A stretch of 64,000 nt of DNA. Origin: RUG12519 sp045649685 (GTDB taxonomy: Bacteria; Bacillota; Clostridia; Oscillospirales; Ruminococcaceae). Numbering within the stretch: the first letter of the stretch is position 1; every line of letters starts with the position of its first letter. Location: assembly GCA_045649685.1 (NCBI GenBank), contig JAZRQJ010000007.1, positions 186,001-250,000 of the forward strand, given 5' to 3'. The notes below the pieces were generated by a model. It searched no databases. It saw only the letters and a list, made by a program, of their open reading frames with translations, and was not told the origin of the DNA. Made by a program: the position numbers and the translations under genes. Positions 45,214-54,700 of this stretch are shown in pieces.

Positions 45214-46800
45214 ATGCCAATTTTTGTGCCACAAGTTTGTGTTGACTTGGATATGGATGAAAATGTAGCAATTTTAAAAGCTATTAAAATGTTAAATTTA
45301 AATAGAAGTGATATAAAAATGGCTAGCATTGCTAAAAAATCTGTTGATGCGCGGCACAGGCAACGTATAAAATTGGTGTATGCCGTTTGTATTGAACTGA
45401 AAAGTTTGGAACAAGAAAGAATTATTTCTAAAAATAATCCTAGAGTTATTTTTAGATGCTCTGAAAAATTAGAGGTTCGTTATGGAAAAGAGAGACTAGA
45501 CGGTAGACCGGTAGTTATTGGGTTTGGACCTGCTGGCATATTAGCTTCGTATATGCTGGCTAAAAATGGATATAGACCAATAGTTATTGAAAGAGGAGAA
45601 GATGTTGATAGTAGAGTAGATAGAGTTGAAAAATTTTGGGAAGAGTGTGTTTTAGATGAAAATAGCAACGTTCAGTTTGGTGAAGGTGGAGCAGGAACAT
45701 TTTCTGATGGTAAGCTCGTTACCCGAATAAGTGATCCTCTTTGTGACATTGTGACTGATTTGTTTATTAAACATGGAGCGCCTGATGATATAAGAATCAA
45801 AGCAAAACCTCATATTGGAACAGATATTCTTAGAAAAATTATAAAGTCAATTAGAGGTGAGATTATTTCGTTAGGTGCAGAAATCAGATTTATGGAAAAA
45901 TTGGAAAATATTAAGTTTGATGGCAATAGAATAGCTTCTGTTGTAACGAATAAAGATGAAATAAAAACGAATGCTGTAATATTGGCCATTGGGCATAGTG
46001 CGAGAGACACTTTTGAAATGCTTCTAAAAAATAATGTTAATATTGAATCTAAGCCATTTTCTGTTGGGGTTAGAATAGAACATTTGCAAAAAAATGTGGA
46101 CAGGGCTTTATATGGTAAATTCGCAGGACATCCTGCTTTGCCAAGGGGAGAATATGCATATTCCTACAAGATTGATGGTAGGTGTGTTTATACTTTTTGC
46201 ATGTGTCCAGGAGGAGTGGTTGTTCCTGCTGCATCTGAATTAGGTGGTGTGGTAACAAACGGGATGAGTGAATATGCTCGTGATGGTGAGAATGCAAATG
46301 CTGCATTGGTTGTTAGTGTATCGAGAGACGATTTTGGGTCTAATCCTTTGAGTGGTATGCATTTTCAAAGACATATAGAAAATTTAGCGTTTGAGATGGG
46401 AAAACAATCATATGCAGCTCCTATGACTAATGTTGGGACGTATTTGCATGGATTGCCTTATAGAGAGGGAAAGATTATTCCGACATATAAATGTGGAACA
46501 AAGATTTCTAACATTGAGAACATATTTCCAAATTTTGTTAATAACATGTTGAAACTTGGCATAAGAAAGTTTGATACAAAGTTAAACGGTTTTGCATCTA
46601 AAGATGCGATAATAACCGCACCTGAAACAAGAACCAGTTCCCCTATAAGAATTTTAAGAAATGACAGTTTTATGTCTACATCGTGTGAAGGATTGTTTCC
46701 CTGTGGTGAAGGTGCGGGATATGCTGGTGGAATCATGAGTGCTGCTGTTGATGGAATTAAAGTTGCTATGGCTGTTATGAGTAAATTTGCTAATAAGTGA
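45214..46800 (+). CDS. FAD-dependent dehydrogenase (COG2509 type)
   Basis: A 528-residue protein. Residues 1-85 form a small alpha/beta domain typical of the family, then an FAD-binding Rossmann motif VIGFGPAGILASYMLAKNG, a FGEGGAGTFSDGKL loop, and a C-terminal GEGAGYAGGIMSAAVDG. Members are common in Firmicutes with unproven substrates. Its proximity to cdaAR suggests co-transcription, but not function. ATG with GGGGTAATGG-type weak site. Confidence 0.85.
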   Translation: MPIFVPQVCVDLDMDENVAILKAIKMLNLNRSDIKMASIAKKSVDARHRQRIKLVYAVCIELKSLEQERIISKNNPRVIFRCSEKLEVRYGKERLDGRPVVIGFGPAGILASYMLAKNGYRPIVIERGEDVDSRVDRVEKFWEECVLDENSNVQFGEGGAGTFSDGKLVTRISDPLCDIVTDLFIKHGAPDDIRIKAKPHIGTDILRKIIKSIRGEIISLGAEIRFMEKLENIKFDGNRIASVVTNKDEIKTNAVILAIGHSARDTFEMLLKNNVNIESKPFSVGVRIEHLQKNVDRALYGKFAGHPALPRGEYAYSYKIDGRCVYTFCMCPGGVVVPAASELGGVVTNGMSEYARDGENANAALVVSVSRDDFGSNPLSGMHFQRHIENLAFEMGKQSYAAPMTNVGTYLHGLPYREGKIIPTYKCGTKISNIENIFPNFVNNMLKLGIRKFDTKLNGFASKDAIITAPETRTSSPIRILRNDSFMSTSCEGLFPCGEGAGYAGGIMSAAVDGIKVAMAVMSKFANK

Positions 46801-46815
46801 AAGGAATAGTTAAAT

Positions 46816-47208
46816 ATGGACGACAAAAAGAATGAACAAATAATAGTTTCAGATTTTGATAATGATTTTTGGTATGAACTTTTTGACCTTCAAGTTATGC
46901 AAATTAGAGCTAAAATTGCAGAGTTTGATGGGATAAAAATAATTATTCGTACTGATGAGAAAAAGGGTCATATCCCACACTTACATGCTGAATATGGTGA
47001 GTACGAGGTTAGTGTAAAAACTAATGGAGAACTTCTTAGAGGAAAAAAATTTCCTCACAAAAAAGCAAAAGTGTTGAAAAAGTGGGTATTAAGCGAAGAA
47101 GGACAAAGGAAAATAATAGAAAAATGGAACGAATACCATAAAGATGGAATTGCAAGTTTTACTCTTGCTCTGGGGGTATATGAAAAGTTGATGCCGAAAA
47201 AACAATAA
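46816..47208 (+). CDS. DUF4160-family protein
   Basis: A 130-residue protein. The centre (GIKIIIRTDEKKGHIPHLHAEYG then YEVSVKTNGELLRGK) and the C-terminal helix (KVLKKWVLSEEGQRKIIEKWNEYHK) match DUF4160, a family often found in toxin-antitoxin-like pairs with a DUF2442 partner. No DUF2442 gene is visible. It follows the FAD dehydrogenase by 15 bases. Function unknown. Confidence 0.75.
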   Translation: MDDKKNEQIIVSDFDNDFWYELFDLQVMQIRAKIAEFDGIKIIIRTDEKKGHIPHLHAEYGEYEVSVKTNGELLRGKKFPHKKAKVLKKWVLSEEGQRKIIEKWNEYHKDGIASFTLALGVYEKLMPKKQ

Positions 47209-47283
47209 AATATAGAATCCGGGCTAAATTGCTGGGAATTTTTGTAGAGACAAACCCATTAAATAATAAACGCAGCAATCAAT

Positions 47284-47331
47284 AAAAAGCTTCTTAGTTT
47301 ATTTTTATAATTAAACTGAGAAGCTTTTTGT
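47284..47331. terminator. Terminator at the left edge of the nitrogen island
   Basis: An 18-base-pair stem (47284-47301 with 47312-47329, one G-T pair) flanked by A and T tracts serves both the DUF4160 gene and the leftward glnN transcript. Confidence 0.88.
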
Positions 47332-47364
47332 TATAATGTTAAATTTTTTTAATAAAGATATTTA

Positions 47365-49452
47365 TCATACGCCGAAAAGAAGTTGATCATATGTTGGCAT
47401 AGGCCAGTATTCTTTTGAAGTCATCGTTTCTGCTTTATCAACTAATGAACGTAATTTTTTCATTTGAGAAATCATAGAATCTTTTACATATTGTGCTGCA
47501 GGAATGATTTCAGAAATTTCCTTTAATTTTTCTATTGTGTTTTCGAGTTCGATTGTTTCTACGTCGATTTTGTCAATGAGTTCAGACAGAATAAGCACAA
47601 GGTTTTTTTCACATTTACAAGTGGCTCCTGAAACGCTTGATTTTACGCTTATGCCGCTTGCTATATCCGCTGAAAATTTCATAATTGCGGGTAAGATTTC
47701 TTTTCTTGTTATAGTGATCATTGTCATTGCTTCGATATTAACTGTTTTAACATAGTTTTCAAGTATAATATCACAACGAGAACGAATTTCTGATTTGGTG
47801 AAGATCCCTTGTGAGGTTAGCATATCCACGTTTTTTTCATCGCAGATTTTGGGCATGGCATCAGCAGTAGTTTTAAGATTTGACAATCCGCGTTTTTCAG
47901 CTTCAGTAGTCCAAGCATCGTCATAACCGTTACCGTTAAATATAATTCGTTTATGTGTCTTTATTGTTGTTTTAATTAGTTCGTGAAGTGTTATATCAAA
48001 ATCAGCAGCATTTTCAAGTTTATCGGCAAACTGCTTTAAAATTTCGGCTACTGCGGCGTTTAGATGAATGTTAGTACAGGAAATGCTATTTGATGAACCG
48101 AGCATGCGAAACTCAAATTTATTTCCGGTAAATGCAAAAGGTGAAGTTCTGTTTCTGTCGGTTGTATCTTTACTGAATTTAGGAAAGACGTCAACTCCGA
48201 GGTGCATTTTTTCTTTTATTGTGCCGTCGTAGGCTCTACCTTCTTCGATAGCATTGAGAATACTTGTTAGTTCGTCACCAAGGAAAATAGAAATAACGGC
48301 TGGAGGTGCTTCATTTGCACCAAGTCTGTGGTCGTTGCCTGCGGTTGCTACTGAGAGTCTTAGTAAATCTTGATATTCGTCAACTGCTCTAATTACTGCA
48401 ACTAAGAAAAGCAAGAATTGTGCATTTTCAGCGGGGGTTTCGCCTGGAGACAATAAATTTTCACCTTGGTTAGTCGAAATAGACCAGTTATTGTGTTTAC
48501 CGCTTCCGTTTACACCTTCAAAAGGTTTTTCGTGAAGAAGACAAACAAGATTATGACGTAGTGCTACTTTTTGCATAATTTCCATTGTAAGTTGATTATG
48601 GTCTACTGCGATGTTAGTTGTGGTATAAATTGGAGCGAGCTCATGTTGAGCAGGAGCAACTTCATTATGTTTAGTTTTAGCAAGAATACCAAGTTTCCAA
48701 AGTTCTTTATCAAGATCGGCCATATATGCGGTAATTCGAGGTTTAATTGAACTGAAATAATGATCATCCATTTCTTGCCCTTTTGGTGGCATGGCTCCGA
48801 AAAGAGTTCTTCCTGTCATAATAAGATCTTTTCTTTGTTTCCACAAATCTCTGTCGACAAGGAAGTATTCTTGTTCAGGACCTACTGATGTGCGAACACT
48901 TTGAACTTCTGTATTTCCAAAAAGTCTTAATATACGAAGTGCTTGTTTGTTTAATGATTCCATTGAGCGGAGAAGAGGAACTTTTTTATCAAGTGATTCG
49001 CCTGTGTATGAACAAAAAGCGGTTGGAATATAAAGTGTTCCATCCTTAATAAATGCGTAAGAAGTTGGATCCCATGCGGTGTATCCACGTGCTTCAAATG
49101 TTGCTCTAAGTCCGCCCGACGGAAAACTTGATGCGTCTGGTTCGCCTTTAACAAGTTCTTTGCCTGAAAATTCCATAATTACTCTGCCGTCGGGAGCTGG
49201 AGAAATAAAACTGTCGTGTTTTTCAGCGGTCACACCTGTCATGGGCTGAAACCAGTGTGTATAATGTGTTGCACCTTTTTTAATTGCCCAATCTTTCATA
49301 GCTGCAGCAACTGCATTAGCAACTGAGATATCAAGCGGTGTACTTCTGTCAATAGTGTTTTTCAGCGATTTGTAAACACTTTCCGATAATTTTGCTTTCA
49401 TTACTCTGTCATCAAAGACCATACTTCCGAAATAATCTGTAACTTTTTCCAT
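47365..49452 (-). CDS. glnN: Glutamine synthetase type III
   Basis: A 695-residue GSIII enzyme, the length typical of this class (about 700, versus 440-470 for type I). Class motifs are FPSGGLRATFEARGYTAWDP, GPEQEYFLVDRD, KHNEVAPAQHELAPIY, and NRTSPFAFTGNKFEFRMLGSSNS; the glutamate metal ligands are present. It condenses ammonium and glutamate. It lies downstream of the AmtB-PII gene on the minus strand. A perfect 9-base-pair hairpin (TTATGGTTT/AAACCATAA) sits immediately before its GGAGG site and could protect or regulate the message. This is probably the working glutamine synthetase of the cell. Confidence 0.96.
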   Translation of the reverse strand: MEKVTDYFGSMVFDDRVMKAKLSESVYKSLKNTIDRSTPLDISVANAVAAAMKDWAIKKGATHYTHWFQPMTGVTAEKHDSFISPAPDGRVIMEFSGKELVKGEPDASSFPSGGLRATFEARGYTAWDPTSYAFIKDGTLYIPTAFCSYTGESLDKKVPLLRSMESLNKQALRILRLFGNTEVQSVRTSVGPEQEYFLVDRDLWKQRKDLIMTGRTLFGAMPPKGQEMDDHYFSSIKPRITAYMADLDKELWKLGILAKTKHNEVAPAQHELAPIYTTTNIAVDHNQLTMEIMQKVALRHNLVCLLHEKPFEGVNGSGKHNNWSISTNQGENLLSPGETPAENAQFLLFLVAVIRAVDEYQDLLRLSVATAGNDHRLGANEAPPAVISIFLGDELTSILNAIEEGRAYDGTIKEKMHLGVDVFPKFSKDTTDRNRTSPFAFTGNKFEFRMLGSSNSISCTNIHLNAAVAEILKQFADKLENAADFDITLHELIKTTIKTHKRIIFNGNGYDDAWTTEAEKRGLSNLKTTADAMPKICDEKNVDMLTSQGIFTKSEIRSRCDIILENYVKTVNIEAMTMITITRKEILPAIMKFSADIASGISVKSSVSGATCKCEKNLVLILSELIDKIDVETIELENTIEKLKEISEIIPAAQYVKDSMISQMKKLRSLVDKAETMTSKEYWPMPTYDQLLFGV

Positions 49453-49601
49453 AATAATTGCCTCCTATTTTTATGGTTTGAAAACCATAATTGTTTTTTT
49501 ATTGTAAGATGTTGATGATTTTATATGTTTAACTAATTGTACAAAGACATAATAGTTAAATTTTAAATTGATTTTTCTATGAAAATTTTATATTAAATTA
49601 T

Positions 49602-51386
49602 TTATGAGCGATCCCATTCATCAGAATCTTGAAGAGCGTTATAGTTTTCTTCGCCTGTACGAATTTTAATAACACTTTCTATATCGTAAATAAATATTTT
49701 TCCGTCACCGTAATTACCTGTGTATAAAGCCGATTTTGCAGCGTCAACGACTTTATTAACTGGAACTGCGCAGACCACTATTTCAGCTTTAACTTTTGGT
49801 AATAAGTTCATTTCAACGCTTGTTCCGCGATAGTAATTCAGTTGACCACTTTGCATACCGCAACCAAGCACATTGGTAACTGTGATACCCTTTACATCAA
49901 TAGCCTCCATAGCCTCAATAAATGTTTGAAGTTTTTGCTGTTTGAAGATTACAACAATCTTTGTCATTTTGGGTTTGCCGTCAATTCTTGGTACAGAGTA
50001 GTTTTCAACTTTAACTGCTTCATTTACAGGCACTTTAACAGCACTTTTTGTATCATATTTTGTGTATTCTTTAGTTGAGACCTCACTTGAAGCAGGAGCA
50101 AAATCTGCGTAAGAAGAAACAAGTCCGTGTTCGGTAACATCGAGACCGATGATTTCTTCTTGTTCGCTTGCTCTAAGGCCGATAGTTTTTTTTATGACTA
50201 TAAAGACAAGTGCCATTGAAATGGCTGAAAATGATGCTATTGAAACGATGCCAATAAGTTGTTTTCCGAAAAGTTCAAATCCGCCACCGTAGAACAAACC
50301 CGCAAGTTGATTACCACTTGCATCTTTAAGCGCATATCCTGGAACGACAGGATTAGCAAAAAGTCCGACAGCAATAGTTCCCCAAATACCATTCATCATA
50401 TGTACTGCAACCGCACCTACAGGATCGTCAACATGAAGTACATAATCAAGAAACCATACACCAAAGCAAACAAGAAATCCTGAAACGATACCTATACAAA
50501 TTGAGCCGAGCGCATCGCAAACATCACAGCCAGCTGTAATTCCGACAAGGCCCGCAAGAGATGCATTAAGACACATTGAAACATCGGGTTTTCCATATTT
50601 AATCCAAGTGAAAATCATACATGTTATTGTTGCTATTGCTGGAGCGATTGTGGTTGTTAAAAATACCGAACTGAGTTGGTCAACAGAAGTGCAGGCAGCG
50701 CCATTAAAGCCATACCAGCCAAACCATAAGATAAAGCAACCGAGTGCGCCGATTGTTAAGTTATGTCCAGGGATTGCATTTACTTTAATTTTGCCTGATT
50801 TTGTTTTGGTGAATTTTCCAATCCTTGGACCTAATATTGTCGCGCCAACAAGAGCCGCTATACCGCCCACCATGTGAATATGTGCTGAGCCTGCAAAATC
50901 ATGAAAGCCAAGGTTACTTAACCAGCCGCCGCCCCAGCCCCAGTGTGCTTCAATAGGATAAACTATTGCACTTATTATTGCCGAATAAACGCAGTATGAA
51001 ATAAACTTACAGCGTTCAGCCATGGAACCTGAAATGATTGTTGCGGTTGTTGCACAGAATACTAAGTTAAATATGAAGAGTGACCAATCAAAATTACCGT
51101 AGTTTGTGAAAATATCAAAACTCGGTTTACCGACAATTCCTAATAAGTCTTCGCCAAAAAGAAGACCGAAACCGATAGAAATGAAAACCACAGTGCCAAT
51201 ACAAAAGTCCATTAGGTTTTTCATTATAATATTGCCAGCGTTTTTTGCTCTTGTAAAACCTGTTTCGACCATTGCAAAGCCAGCTTGCATAAAAAACACA
51301 AATGACGCGCCGACTAAAAACCACACAGCAAATATTGTTGTGTTTGTGCTTTGAGCCACTTGATTTAAAATTGTTTGTGAATCCAT
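49602..51386 (-). CDS. amt: Ammonium transporter fused to a PII signalling domain (AmtB-GlnK)
   Basis: A 594-residue fusion. Residues 1-410 are a complete 11-helix Amt channel, with FVFFMQAGFAMVETGFTRAKN at the start and the two pore histidines in HIHMVGGIAAL and AVHMMNGIWGT. After a linker of about 65 residues, residues about 478-585 form a PII domain: KMTKIVVIFKQQKL, GCGMQSGQLNYYRGT (Gln39 equivalent present), LPKVKAEIV and the B-loop TGNYGDGKIFIYDI. The T-loop has YRGTSVEMN where uridylylated PII proteins have YRGAEYxVD, so the Tyr51 site is absent. PII normally blocks AmtB when nitrogen is plentiful; here the regulator is tethered. Its mRNA leader is described separately. Confidence 0.93.
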   Translation of the reverse strand: MDSQTILNQVAQSTNTTIFAVWFLVGASFVFFMQAGFAMVETGFTRAKNAGNIIMKNLMDFCIGTVVFISIGFGLLFGEDLLGIVGKPSFDIFTNYGNFDWSLFIFNLVFCATTATIISGSMAERCKFISYCVYSAIISAIVYPIEAHWGWGGGWLSNLGFHDFAGSAHIHMVGGIAALVGATILGPRIGKFTKTKSGKIKVNAIPGHNLTIGALGCFILWFGWYGFNGAACTSVDQLSSVFLTTTIAPAIATITCMIFTWIKYGKPDVSMCLNASLAGLVGITAGCDVCDALGSICIGIVSGFLVCFGVWFLDYVLHVDDPVGAVAVHMMNGIWGTIAVGLFANPVVPGYALKDASGNQLAGLFYGGGFELFGKQLIGIVSIASFSAISMALVFIVIKKTIGLRASEQEEIIGLDVTEHGLVSSYADFAPASSEVSTKEYTKYDTKSAVKVPVNEAVKVENYSVPRIDGKPKMTKIVVIFKQQKLQTFIEAMEAIDVKGITVTNVLGCGMQSGQLNYYRGTSVEMNLLPKVKAEIVVCAVPVNKVVDAAKSALYTGNYGDGKIFIYDIESVIKIRTGEENYNALQDSDEWDRS

Positions 51387-51472
51387 AAAATTGCCTCCTC
51401 TAACAGCAAAAGGTTGAATAGTGTGTAAAATTTAAAGATTTTTGCACCCTACTGTTGTTTAAATAAGCGCTT

Positions 51473-51518
51473 AAAACAAAGAAAGCGCCGCAGACTTTCG
51501 TCCGCAGCGCCATTGCTG
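51473..51518 (-). promoter_or_regulatory. Terminator/ANTAR-type antiterminator leader of amt
   Basis: On the minus strand the leader holds an 11-base-pair terminator stem (51510-51500 with 51495-51485, GAAA loop) followed by TTTCTTTGTTTT. An alternative hairpin at 51518-51505, CAGC-AATGGC-GCTG, has a six-base loop with A at position 1 and G at position 4, the rule known for ANTAR target hairpins. Its right arm uses the bases of the terminator's left arm, so the two structures exclude one another. Confidence 0.65.
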
Positions 51519-51530
51519 TTCACGAGTGTT

Positions 51531-51559
51531 ATTATAAACCTGATAAAATTGTTTGTCAA
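51531..51559 (-). promoter_or_regulatory. Consensus promoter of amt-glnN
   Basis: On the minus strand TTGACA (51559-51554) and TATAAT (51536-51531) are both perfect, with 17-base spacing. The -35 box is the left end of a palindrome that reaches the -35 box of the divergent gltA promoter. Confidence 0.9.
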
Positions 51560-51608
51560 GTATTTTTTGAAATTTTTAAAAATGAAAATTTCAAAAATTC
51601 ACTTGACA
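51554..51608. repeat. Imperfect 55-base palindrome spanning divergent -35 boxes
   Basis: The outer arms TGTCAAGT and ACTTGACA contain the two -35 boxes. The inner arms at 51564-51576 and 51585-51597 are perfect 13-base complements (TTTTTGAAATTTT). The only asymmetries are a one-base length difference and an A/C change. Confidence 0.85.
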
Positions 51609-51631
51609 TTTTGGCAATAAAATGATAAAAT
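51603..51631 (+). promoter_or_regulatory. Promoter of gltA operon
   Basis: TTGACA at 51603-51608 and TAAAAT at 51626-51631, spacing 17. Confidence 0.85.
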
Positions 51632-51638
51632 TTTATTA

Positions 51639-51723
51639 GGACAAAGGAGTTCGATACGGGAATTTGCCCGTTTTGAGCGCCTTTTTATTTTTCAGCAAGA
51701 TATACGATCTCGGAAAGGCGGAG
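51639..51723 (+). promoter_or_regulatory. Structured leader of gltA with tandem hairpins
   Basis: Right at the expected RNA 5' end, GGAC-AAAGGA-GTTC (51639-51652) forms a hexaloop hairpin with A1 and G4. Three bases later ACGGG-AATTTG-CCCGT (51656-51671) forms a second hexaloop hairpin with A1 but U4. Then CGCC plus a U-rich tract (51678-51692) can pair with GGAAAGGCG at 51712-51720, which overlaps the gltA ribosome site. The tandem short-linker layout is that of ANTAR targets. Confidence 0.6.
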
Positions 51724-51726
51724 AAT

Positions 51727-54700
51727 ATGGATAACTTCAATTTGGAAGGTTCATGTATTAAACAGGGACTTTATAATTCAAAATTTGAGCATGATAACTG
51801 TGGTATTGGTGCAGTTGTAAATATTAAAGGGGAACAGTCAAGAGTTGTTGTTGAAAACGCACTCCAAATTGTCGAAAAACTTGAACATAGAGCTGGTAAA
51901 GATTCCGAAGGCAAAACAGGTGATGGTGTTGGGATTCTTGTGCAAATGCCCTACGAATTTTTTAGAACTGTTGCAAAGAAACTTGGGTATGGTTTAGGTG
52001 AAAATGGCGATTTTGGTGTTGGAATGTTTTTCTTTCCTCAAAGTGAGGCAAAGCGCAATCAAGCAAAGAAAATTTTTGAAACTATACTTAGCAAAAATGG
52101 ACTTACTCTTATAGGTTGGCGTGAGGTTCCTTGTAATAAAGATATTCTCGGCAAAAAGGCTCGCGATAGTATGCCGTCAATTTATCAAGTTTTTGTTAAG
52201 CGTCCTGGTGATTGCAAACGTGGTCTTGATTTTGACAGAAAACTTTATATTGCAAGACGAGAATTTGAGCATGCAAATAACGACACTTATGTATGCTCGC
52301 TTTCAAGTCGCACAATTGTTTATAAAGGAATGTTTTTAGTTGGCCAACTTAGAAAATTTTATTTTGATTTGCAAAGTGAAGAATTTATTTCGGCCATCGC
52401 TACCGTTCATTCTCGGTTTTCTACTAATACCATTCCTTCTTGGCCCAAAGCACATCCCAATCGATTGATTGTTCATAACGGTGAAATTAACACTATAACG
52501 GGCAATGTTGACAAAATGCTTTCACGGGAAGAATCGATGACTTGTAAATTTTTGAGGAACGATATACATAAAGTTTTTCCTACTATTGAACCTGTTGGGT
52601 CGGACTCGGCGAGGCTTGATAATGCTCTTGAATTTATGGTAATGTCGGGTTTGCCGCTTCCTCTTGCAGTTATGATTACAATACCTGAACCTTGGAAAAA
52701 CGATTGCACAATTTCAAAGTCAAAGCGTAACTTTTATCAGTATTACGCTACTATGATGGAACCTTGGGACGGACCTGCTTCAATTTTGTTTTCAGATGGA
52801 GAAATAATGGGTGCAGTGCTTGACAGGAATGGTCTTCGTCCTTCACGTTACTGTATTACGAGTGATGGATTTTTAATTCTTGCTTCCGAAACAGGTTGTA
52901 TTGAAATTCCTCCCGAAAAGGTTGTTAAAAAAGACAGACTTCGCCCTGGTAAAATGCTTATTGCAGATACTAAAGAAGGCAGGATAATAGAAGATGATGA
53001 AATAAAAAGTAAATATGCCGCTTATCAGCCTTATGGCGAATGGCTTGAAAGTAATCTTGTTAAACTTAATGATTTGCATATTCCTAGTAAGAATGTTCCT
53101 GTTTATTCAAATGATGAACTCGAAAAGCTTCAAAAAGTATTTGGATATTCCTATGAAGATATTAAAGATAGTATTTTGCCTATGGCTAAAAGTGGTTCGG
53201 AGCCAATAGCATCAATGGGAAGTGATATTTTACTGCCTCCGCTTGATAGCAAACGTCCTCCGCTTTTCAATTATTTTCGTCAACTATTTGCACAGGTTAC
53301 AAACCCTCCTTTTGATGCAATAAGGGAGGAAATTGTAACCGATACGAGTATTTATATAGGTAAGAAAGGTAATATTTTAGAAGAAAAACCTGAAAATTGC
53401 CGAGTTTTAAAAATTGAAAATCCGATTTTAACCCAAAGTGATCTTTTGAAGATTAAGAATATGAATCAAAACGGTCTTAAATCGGCGGTTATTTCGATAA
53501 CTTACAAAATCGGTACTTCACTTGACAAGGCTATTGAAGGACTATTTATTGATGCTGATAAGGCGTATAGTGATGGAGCGAATATTCTTATTTTGTCAGA
53601 CAGAGATGTTGGTGAGTTTTACGCTCCTATTCCGTCATTGCTTGCGGTTTCCGCCTTGCAACAACATCTTGTTTCTACTAAAAAGAGGACTATGGTTTCT
53701 ATGGTTTTGGAAAGTGCAGAGCCCAGAGAAGTTCATCATTTTGCAACGCTTCTTGGATATGGTGTGTGTGCAGTAAACCCATATCTTGCACAGGAAACCA
53801 TAAGAAATTTAGTTGATACAGGAATGCTTGATAAAGACTTTGAGGCTGCAGAATACGATTACAATAACGCAGTTTTACACGGTATTGTTAAAATCGCATC
53901 TAAAATGGGAATTTCAACACTTCAGTCATATCAAGGTAGTAAACTTTTTGAGGCAGTAGGTATCGGCGAAAAACTTATAGATAAATATTTTGCTGGCACA
54001 GTGAGCCGTATTGGAGGTATTACTTTAAGTGATGTTTCAAAGCGTACAGAGTCACTTCACAGAGAGGCTTATGATCCTTTGGGACTTACAGTTTTAAAGG
54101 GAATTGACAGTATTGGCTTGCATAAACTGCGTAGTGGGAAAAGTGAACATTTATATTCGCCTGAAACGATATATCTTCTCCAAGAGGCTACAAGAACGGG
54201 CGATTATAATACATATAAAAAGTATTCCGAGGCTATTAACAGAGAAGATTTTAATCTTACTTTACGCAGTCTTCTTGATTTTAAATTTGATGAAAATGGT
54301 GGTATTCCTATAAGCGAAGTTGAATCTGTAGAAAGCATTTGTTGCCGTTTTAAAACGGGAGCTATGTCTTATGGTTCGATTTCGCAGGAGGCACATGAAT
54401 GTTTGGCTGTTGCAATGAACAGTATCGGAGGTAAATCAAATTCGGGTGAAGGTGGCGAAAGACCTGAAAGATTTAATTCTGATAAATGCTCGGCGATAAA
54501 GCAGGTAGCATCAGGAAGATTTGGTGTAACAAGTGAATATCTTGTTTCTGCAAAGGAAATTCAAATCAAAATGGCGCAAGGTGCAAAACCCGGTGAAGGT
54601 GGACATTTACCAGCGAGCAAGGTTTATCCGTGGATTGCAAAGACTCGTCATTCAACTGCGGGCGTTGGACTCATTTCTCCTCCGCCGCACCACGATATTT

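Noticed and set aside
47209..47283. Direct repeats marking insertion of the nitrogen island
   Set aside because: I compared this gap by eye with 59636-59895 and saw no shared segment long enough to be an attachment repeat.
49453..49601. ANTAR hexaloop ahead of glnN
   Set aside because: Only one hairpin (TTATGGTTT/AAACCATAA) with a tiny loop occurs next to the ribosome site; no A1/G4 six-base loop was found.
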